Shown here one piece after another: positions 7,486 through 12,424 of a stretch of 12,424 bases of DNA. This DNA comes from Dictyocoela muelleri (taxonomy: Eukaryota > Microsporidia), in the NCBI GenBank assembly GCA_016256075.1, contig SDVU01000542.1:1-12424 (forward strand), in the 5' to 3' direction. Every line of letters begins with the position of its first letter. Within the stretch, counting starts at the first letter, position 1. A program made the position numbers and the translations under genes. A model generated the notes under the pieces. That model was not told where the DNA came from, made no database searches, and worked only from the letters and a program-made list of their open reading frames with translations.

Positions 7486-7749
7486 GCAAAAAGGGGATAT
7501 AATAATGCAACGAGGGGAATATAATAATTAAACGGTCTGTAATGAAAAGATTCTTCTATAATTATGGAAATAGTCGTCTATAAAAATGAAAAGATTCGTC
7601 TATAATTATGGATATAGTCGTCTATTAAAATGAAAATAGTCGTCTATAAAAATGAAAATAGTCGTCTATAAAAATGAAAATATTCGTTTATAAAAATGAA
7701 AATAGGCATCTATAAAAATGAAAATAGTCATCTATAATAATGAAAAAGG
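7486..7749 (+). repeat. 22-bp minisatellite
   Basis: Units of the type tcgtctataaaaatgaaaat plus two bases begin at 7552, 7574, 7596, 7618, 7640, 7662, 7684, 7706 and 7728, so the period is exactly 22 over nine units. Upstream lie a shorter unit near 7531 and two variant units of 21 and 22 bases at 7486 and 7507 (gcaaNNaggggNatataata). Late units drift, with tcg becoming tca or gca. No open frame is kept, since 22 is not a multiple of three. Confidence 0.9.
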
Positions 7750-7828
7750 CTGTAAAATGTTTTTTCACGAAATATTAATTATTTGTAAAAAATCTATAAT
7801 CAATTTTGAAAATAAATTCAAAATTTTC

Positions 7829-8280
7829 AGCCAGATAGCTCTGTGGTTAACACTCTTGAATTTAAAATTTAAGTATCGTGGTTCGAATCCCGCTGACGTC
7901 ACTCTTTAATAAATAATGAGGGAATGACATTAAGCGGTCATAACTATATAATTATAGTATATATACAGTTGTTCCAGTGTGGTATAGCTGATTAAGACTT
8001 GGTCTAATATGAAAATGAATCATAAGGGGCTTTCTTAGGTGTATTGAGGAGTGCGGTGGTTCTTCTCGGCAAAAAGTAGTAAAAAAAATATTTATAAAAA
8101 GCTACTAATACCTGTATCCTGCTGAGTAATTGATAAAACAAAAATGTCGTATACAGCTGGGCTTCCGAGCAGCTGCGGAAATGACATATTAACGACAGCA
8201 TGGAACCGAAGGTCTAAATACTTTGGGCGGAGACAACTCTCCGGTTGGCAGCTATGTATGTTGTCAGCATGTAATATAAA
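7829..8280 (+). mobile_element. tRNA-derived SINE, full-length copy A
   Basis: This is the best-preserved copy. The head (ccagatagctctgtggttaa) contains the A box at 7836-7849. An anticodon-like stem-loop (ttgaa, loop tttaaaa, tttaa) follows, then a canonical B box ggttcgaatcc at 7880-7890. These are the two elements of an internal RNA polymerase III promoter. The head does not fold into a full cloverleaf, because the acceptor and D stems do not pair well, so it is not a working tRNA gene. The body matches copy B throughout, and the element ends in an AT-rich tail (catgtaatataaa) around 8280. I could not find a matching duplication at its flanks, perhaps because a second SINE piece abuts its tail. 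Confidence 0.85.
7836..7890 (+). promoter_or_regulatory. RNA polymerase III A and B boxes of SINE copy A
   Basis: A box tagctctgtggtta (one change from the usual TAGCTCAGTGGTTA) at 7836-7849 and B box ggttcgaatcc at 7880-7890. Their spacing fits a tRNA-type internal promoter. Confidence 0.7.
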
Positions 8281-8289
8281 TATATAATA

Positions 8290-8500
8290 CTTATATAATT
8301 ATAGTATAATATACAGTTGTTACAATGCGTTATAGATGATTAAGAATTTGTCTAATATGAAAATAAAACATAATTGTCTCTCTTAGGTGTGGGGTGAGTC
8401 GGCTACCAACTAGGCAAAATAAGTAATAAAAAATAAAGATGAAAGAAAAGCCGCTAACTACTTGTATCTCGAAGCGTATTTGATAAAACGGAGATCGCGT
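8290..8500 (+). mobile_element. Partial SINE, copy D, directly behind copy A
   Basis: Starting at ttatataattatagtata it follows the body of copy A (from about 7943), including acagttgttacaatgcgtta, gattaaga.ttggtctaatatgaaaat-like text, tcttaggtgt and gtatct...ttgataaaac. It lacks the tRNA-like head and is lost after about 8500. It is more diverged than copy A, so it is older or comes from another subfamily. Confidence 0.75.
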
Positions 8501-9020
8501 TTGGTGGTGTGTCAATTCCTCTGATTCTTAGTTCGCCAGATTCGTAACTCGTCTAAAAAATAAAAAATTTTATACACATGAAAATATAATAGATTACATG
8601 TTGTAATGTTACAATAGATATAAAACTATTAAAAAAATGCATTTTTGCGATTTAACTATTTAATAACCTTTTAATCGAGATATTTGATAATTTTTTTATT
8701 TAAAGATGATATTTAATGGTAAAAAAAATTAAGCTATGAAGATTAATTGATTAATAAAAAACTTAGGATAATTAATCGTATAAATTATAAAATTTTGAAT
8801 TTAATAAAGATTATCAAGCCTTGATATATCTATTTGAAACACTTTATTATGTTAAAAAATAATAACTATATAAAGTTTTTTCTTTATTTACTTCGGGTTT
8901 TTCTTACTCTTTAAGTACATTTACAGGAGCATTTTTACCTTCTGTTTACTCCTTTAACTTTTAAATAAAACACCCTGACCATCGTTATTTTATTTTTCTC
9001 CCAGAGGATCTAAAAGTAAT
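8500..9020. other. AT-rich spacer, nothing recognised
   Basis: This is about 520 bases of AT-rich sequence. I see no coding frame, tandem repeat or RNA gene. A weak pair ttgataat / attatcaa about 120 bp apart (near 8688 and 8810) is too short to mean anything here. Confidence 0.6.
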
Positions 9021-9034
9021 TATGCATTTTTATC
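9021..9034. repeat. Target duplication of SINE copy C, left
   Basis: The 14-bp sequence tatgcatttttatc is repeated exactly at 9263-9276. Confidence 0.9.
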
Positions 9035-9262
9035 TTTATATTAAATGCTGACAACATCTATAGCTGCCAACCCGAAGAGTTGTCTCAGCATAGTCTTTAG
9101 ACCTTTGGTTCCTGGTTCATAAATAAGTCACTTCCTAAGCTACCCAGAAGCCCGGCTGTATACGCGATTTTCGTTTTATCAACGACTCAGCAGGATACAG
9201 GTAATTAGTAGCCTTTTCATGAATTTTTATTATTTCACTACCTTTTGCTGAGATGCAAGACA
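9035..9262 (-). mobile_element. 5'-truncated SINE, copy C
   Basis: On the minus strand this holds the 3' half of the SINE: a ctcagcaaaaggtagtgaaa-like start, gtatcctgctgag, gataaaacgaaaatcgcg, cagccgggcttctgggtagc, gagacaactcttcgggttgg and the tail gttgtcagcatttaatataa. The tRNA-like head is missing. It is bounded by a perfect 14-bp target duplication, so the truncation happened during insertion, as expected when reverse transcription stops early. The perfect duplication suggests it is younger than copies B and D. Confidence 0.9.
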
Positions 9263-9276
9263 TATGCATTTTTATC
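9263..9276. repeat. Target duplication of SINE copy C, right
   Basis: This is the second exact copy of tatgcatttttatc, on the truncated side of the element. Confidence 0.9.
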
Positions 9277-9313
9277 AGGAATCTTTTAATTTTTCATACG
9301 AATTTAGAATTAG

Positions 9314-9377
9314 ACGAACTGTGAAACGGGCGGACTGCTAAACGGGCGAACTGAAAATCGCGCGAATTCTCGTTCAG
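9314..9377 (+). repeat. 16-bp GC-richer tandem repeat, four units
   Basis: The units acgaactgtgaaacgg, gcggactgctaaacgg, gcgaactgaaaatcgc and a decayed fourth (gcgaattctcgttcag) follow one another with a strict 16-base period. Base composition is far more GC-rich than the surroundings. Confidence 0.7.
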
Positions 9378-9396
9378 GGAGAATTTAGGTATAATT

Positions 9397-9533
9397 ATCG
9401 CGTTTACAGCTTTTCTTCTACGTATCTTAGGTGATTACTTAAAATTGTCCACTTAAAACCAAAGTATAATACTATGTTAAGAGACAACTTAGGGTTGGCT
9501 GCTATGGTTGTTGTTAATATATAATTTATATAC
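9397..9533 (+). mobile_element. SINE 3' fragment, copy E
   Basis: This matches the last 135 bases of the SINE: atcgcgtttacagct, ttaggtgattactta, aaaaccaaagt, gagacaacttagggttggct, then gttgttgttaatatataatt. It is strongly diverged and lacks the 5' two thirds. No target duplication was recognised. Confidence 0.75.
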
Positions 9534-9608
9534 GAGGTTTTTTGTCACAATCAATTTTGTATTACATTACATTCCTTGATGTTGTTGAATTTTGAAAAAA
9601 AAATGAAA

Positions 9609-9830
9609 ATCACACTCTCTAATTGAAAAAAACGCTCCCTCAAGTTTATAAGATCGCTCTCAATAATTAAAAAAATCGCTCCAATAACTGCAAAGATCGT
9701 TCTAAAAACTGCAAAAACCATTCTCTCTACCTGCAAAGATCGTTCTAAATAACTGCAAAAATATTCTCACTAACTGCAAAGATCGCTCTCACGCACTGAA
9801 AATAACGATCTCATTAATCATAAACATAAT
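9609..9830 (+). repeat. 21-22-bp minisatellite
   Basis: About ten units follow the pattern atcgYtctNNNtaactgcaaa. Starts are near 9609, 9631, 9653, 9675, 9696, 9717, 9739, 9761, 9782 and 9804. Middle units share aactgcaaagatcgttcta, and the outer units are degraded. The sequence is unrelated to the 22-bp array at 7486-7749, although the unit length is almost the same. Confidence 0.85.
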
Positions 9831-10148
9831 AAATTCGTTTCTAAAGTTATATTATTTAGAATTATCTTTTTTTATTTTTAGAGCGGGATTAAATTACCTT
9901 ACAAACTTGACATTCTAGATTTGAATCCTAGTCGAATAAAAAAATAAAAGGTCCTTCACTGCGCATTAGTTGTCCGCTGCGCGGGTTTTGCGCTGCGCAT
10001 CTTGCATATAGTTATCTGCATATTCAGGTAATTAATGATAAAAAAGTTAAAGCGTACAGATACAATATATAATGGGTATATTTACGCAGAAATAAAATAT
10101 GCAAAATACAAAATAATAATAATTTAGCATAGTTACGATAGAAATTAA
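9831..10148. other. Spacer with a GC-rich spot, otherwise nothing coding
   Basis: This is an AT-rich spacer holding the tRNA-like stretch at 9879-9930 and three cgctgcgc-type motifs at about 9968-10001 (cactgcgcat, ccgctgcgcggg, gcgctgcgcatc). I see no coding frame. Confidence 0.5.
9879..9930 (+). other. Possible second tRNA-like (SINE or tRNA pseudogene) remnant
   Basis: tagagcgggatta resembles an A box. 39 bp downstream, gatttgaatcc at 9918-9928 is two changes from the canonical B box, followed by ctag complementary to the ctag before it. No cloverleaf can be drawn, and the flanks do not match the SINE described above. It could be a chance match. Confidence 0.35.
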
Positions 10149-10728
10149 GGGCACTCTCTATCAATATGGAGACCGCTAGCTCTGCGTACAGAAAAGCTAG
10201 CGTTTCTAAAAAATAGAAAAATGGGTTTGTCGCTAAAACTATTTTTTTATTTATAAATAAATTTTGACCGAAAAAAATATAAAAAAAAAGAGATTATATG
10301 ATTTTATTATTAGTTCAGTTAAAAGCGCAGTTCCTTATATTTTTATAAGACTGTGGGTCGGTACCAATTTATATGAACTGTAACAAATTCCGATCAAAAT
10401 TTAGTATTAATAAAAAATAAACTATGGCTTTATGGAAGTTACTTTTGTAAAATCAAGGGTTGTACTAGTGAATTTGTGAAAAAAGAGTGCTATTGTCGTA
10501 TTGATTTTTAAGGCACTTTTTATCTATCAAAACTCCTTATTTGATATCAAAATTTCAAATATTATGATGATAATTTTTGAGTTTCTGTAAATCATATAAA
10601 AGTTCATCAGGATTCGTGTAATTTACCCATTGCTGCAAATTGTGGGAAGCTTAAATATAAAATCGGTTTAACTGGAGATCTTATGTACGAAGAGCTAGCG
10701 GCCTTCTATTAATAGTGAGTGCATAATG
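10149..10728. mobile_element. About 580-bp element with inverted ends
   Basis: The left end (cactctctatcaata, then ccgctagctctgcgtaca) matches the reverse complement of the right end (cactcactattaata, then ccgctagctcttcgtaca), with roughly 30 of 40 positions shared. The core ccgctagctct is exact. A short target duplication is not evident. The inside holds one small open stretch that may be a zinc finger (10377-10511) and is otherwise AT-rich. It is probably a deletion derivative of a larger DNA transposon. Confidence 0.6.
10377..10511 (+). pseudogene. Possible FLYWCH-like finger fragment
   Basis: A 44-codon open stretch between two stops reads TVTNSDQNLVLIKNK, then LWLYGSYFCKIKGCTSEFV, then KKECYCRIDF. 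The aromatic-x-C-x4-C-x-x-x-V layout recalls the FLYWCH finger at the start of the MULE transposases in this window (compare NWRCQNLKCPVAIKT in MULE-2). The His pair is not seen, and no DGTF or later motif follows. If right, the surrounding element is an internally deleted MULE that kept its ends and finger. Weak call. Confidence 0.3.
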
Positions 10729-10753
10729 ACGTTTTTATCATACGAGATAATAT

Positions 10754-10792
10754 GTCGCGCGTGTAGCGCGTGTAGCGCGCGTAGCGCGCGAC
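10754..10792. repeat. GC-rich palindromic cluster
   Basis: gtcgcgcg at the left pairs with cgcgcgac at the right. Between them, gtgtagcgc-type units repeat (gtgtagcgcg, tgtagcgcgc, gtagcgcgcg). The 39-bp stretch is almost free of A in otherwise AT-rich DNA and can form a strong hairpin. Confidence 0.8.
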
Positions 10793-10902
10793 CTATGCAT
10801 ACATTTCGACCTGTCAAAAAAATAAAAAAAAATGTACTCGCCGGAATTTAAATATTTTGAAATTTAGTAAATCTTGATTTACTTAACACTGAGCTATGAG
10901 AT

Positions 10903-11357
10903 ATAATAATAAATTTATACAATATAAATATATATTTAAAAAATATTTTTTTTAATTTATACAATGTAAAAATTTAAAATTTTAATTTTTACAATATAAA
11001 TATATAATTTATACAATATTAATTTCAAACTTACAATAATATTTTCTTAGCTGAATTAAAAAAATAAATATTTTTAGATTTTTTTATTTTGAAATCATTT
11101 TGAACAAATTATAATCAAAACAAATTAAAAAACAAATTTTTAAATTTAATATTTATATTGTAAAATATAAAATTTTCTAATTTTTTCTTGTATATATTAA
11201 AAAAATCCATTTTAAATTTAATATTTATGTTTTATAAAGTTATAATTTATATAATAAAATATTAAAATTTAAATTTTTATATTGTATAAATTAAAAAAAA
11301 ATTAATTTGATTTTGATATTTAAATGGTATAAATTTAATATCTGTATTGTATAAATC
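10903..11357. repeat. AT-only foldback
   Basis: Motifs such as ttttttttaatttatacaat and tgtaaaaatttaaaat near 10945-10990 return as reverse complement near 11255-11300 (attttaaatttttatattgt, ataaattaaaaaaaa). The outer motif aatttatacaatataaat near 10913 pairs loosely with tattgtataaatc near 11345. It is low complexity, so some pairing is expected by chance, but the order of blocks is mirrored. It ends 5 bp before the hairpin at 11362 and may be one end of the MULE-3 element. Confidence 0.5.
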
Positions 11358-11361
11358 TAAT

Positions 11362-11403
11362 CGTTTGGTCCAAACTGGACGCAAGGTCTAGTTGGACCAA
11401 ACG
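11362..11403. repeat. Hairpin upstream of MULE-3
   Basis: cgtttggtccaaactggac and its near complement tctagttggaccaaacg face each other around a short loop (gcaagg). The outer 12 bases are exact. It is more GC-rich than its surroundings and lies 50 bp before the first ATG of the MULE-3 relic, so it could be the tip of that element. Confidence 0.8.
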
Positions 11404-11452
11404 GCTTTTTTCGACTAACAAAGGAGGGTGTATTTTTTCATAATATACCCCT

Positions 11453-12424
11453 ATGATTAACATAAAAAATAATGAAAAACAAAATTTTATAATTGTAAAA
11501 ACTCAAAGAGGTTCAGTTGCGATCATTTATTAAAAAAAAATTATTTTAATTTAAGCTGCTTAAAAAATACCATGAAAATCTGGCAATGCAGTAATAAAAA
11601 TGTTCAAGCAAAATAATAACAGAAGGTAATGACATAGTGGAGTACAGAGACCATATTATTGATTGTTTAACTTTAAGCGAATATAAAAATAAAAAAAAGA
11701 TTGGCATTGATAATCTGAAAAAACTTGAATTAATACTTTCTAAATAATAGTCAAATTATATCCGAAAATTTCAAAACATTAGATGGAAATGAAATTTAAT
11801 ATTTTCCAAGAAATAAAAAAACCTAGATCTTATGATCAAAAAAATCCGCGAAAAGGATGTGTATAAATTAGATTACAGTGACTATATACCACCGGAATTA
11901 AAAATAACAATAAATGGAAATAAATTTTTGCAATATGATAGTGGAATATCAGATACTAAAAGAATTTTAATATTTGCAATTCTGAAAGACTTTAGATATT
12001 AAAAATTCTGAAATCTGGTGGGTGACGGAACATTTAAAATGGAACCAGAAGGATTTTGCAAAATTTATATAATTTACACACAAATTTTCTAAACTTTTAT
12101 ATCAATCATTTTTGGTTTATTGCCAAAAAAAACTGAAAGTAGCTATTCTAGACTATTTGCTCAGATAAGTAAATTAATTGGGGAAAATGAACCTAAATAC
12201 TTTATAGTAGATTTGTAATACTCCTCCATTAGTGCTTTCAAAAGTATATATAAAGGAACAGAAGTTTATAATTGTTTTTTTTTATTTTTCAAAAATCATT
12301 TGGAGAGATATTCAAAAAAGCGGTTAGTTAAAAAATATAATAATAACGATTTTAGGTTTTCTATAAAAATGCTGCTAGCATTAGCATTTGTCCCGAATAA
12401 TGATAAAATGAATTATTTTCAAAA
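11453..12424 (+). pseudogene. MULE-3 transposase relic, cut by the window end
   Basis: The first ATG at 11453 starts MINIKNNEKQNFIIVKTQRG, leading into a FLYWCH finger (NTMKIWQCSNKNVQAK, then ITEGND, then YRDHIIDC). After a decayed linker come DYIPPELKITINGNKFLQYD and VGDGTFKMEPEGFCKIYII, with the first catalytic Asp codon at 12024-12026. The next blocks are FGLLPKKTESSYSRLFAQI, then LIGENEPKYFIVDL with the second Asp at 12210-12212, then SSISAFKSIYKGTEV, a NCFFLFFKN block, and KKRLVKKYNNNDFRFSIKML followed by LALAFVPNNDKMNYFQ at the window edge. Several stops and frameshifts break it. This is the most readable of the three MULEs and serves as the reference for aligning MULE-1. The TTNxLE end lies outside the window. 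Confidence 0.8.

Noticed and set aside
7552-7749. CRISPR array
   Set aside because: The 22-bp units follow each other without unique spacers, and the context is eukaryotic transposon DNA. It is a minisatellite.
7831-7900. A functional tRNA gene
   Set aside because: The A box, an anticodon-like loop and the B box are present, but the acceptor and D stems do not pair, and the same head opens a repeated 460-bp element. It is a SINE head.
8004-8515. Two minus-strand open frames of 61-65 codons
   Set aside because: Both lie within SINE copies A and D, whose homologues in other copies do not keep the frames.
9551-9736. Minus-strand 61-codon open frame
   Set aside because: It is made largely of minisatellite units at 9609-9830 and has no recognisable features.

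Overview
The window is very AT-rich (about three quarters A+T by eye). I found no intact gene. It is a graveyard of nested, decayed mobile elements with tandem repeats between them, as expected of a non-genic region in a large, repeat-rich eukaryotic nuclear genome. The DNA transposon relics are of the FLYWCH-finger MULE and Merlin types, which occur together in arthropods and other invertebrates and also in large-genome microsporidia. A tRNA-derived SINE family is present as well. I cannot decide the host from this window.

Layout. 130-840: minus-strand relic of a Merlin (IS1016/ISXO2-like) transposase, with two small hairpins behind its 5' end (847-941). 1055-3110: plus-strand MULE relic (MULE-1). 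It is split by a full-length antisense SINE at 1849-2308 (7-bp target duplication) and by a 289-bp foldback MITE at 2426-2714 (8-bp duplication). 3230-3965: a degenerate 'aagggttaaaaat' array whose orientation flips near 3340. 4060-7345: a second MULE (MULE-2, minus strand) with recognisable terminal inverted repeats. It is split by a 1.6-kb inverted-repeat element at about 4709-6294. Both MULE-2 and the element inside it are bracketed by direct repeats of about 76-77 bp. 7486-7749: a 22-bp minisatellite. 7829-8500: a SINE followed by a partial second SINE. 8500-9020: AT-rich and featureless. 9035-9262: a 5'-truncated antisense SINE with a perfect 14-bp target duplication. 9314-9377: a small 16-bp GC-richer repeat. 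9397-9533: a SINE 3' fragment. 9609-9830: a second minisatellite with 21-22-bp units. 9879-9930: a possible second tRNA-like head. 10149-10728: an element with inverted ends and a possible FLYWCH-like finger. 10754-10792: a GC-only palindromic cluster. 10903-11357: an AT-only foldback. 11453 to the window end: a plus-strand MULE relic (MULE-3) that runs off the window, with a hairpin just upstream.

How the parts relate. The MULE relics share the same domain order: FLYWCH finger, DGTF motif, second-Asp motif, CFFHF-like motif, then TTNxLEGWH-like C-terminus. They are diverged copies of one superfamily and all are dead. The SINE has a tRNA-like head with A and B boxes, an unrelated body and an AT-rich 3' tail. 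Two copies have matching flanks of 7 and 14 bp that start with GATAAA next to the SINE tail, which points to LINE-driven target-primed insertion. Removing the SINE or the MITE together with one target duplication leaves the surrounding MULE reading frame continuous, so the insertion boundaries are well supported.

The most interesting leads are the SINE family, the long flanking duplications around the inverted-repeat elements, and the strand-flipping tandem array. All alignments were done by eye, so identities and exact ends are approximate.
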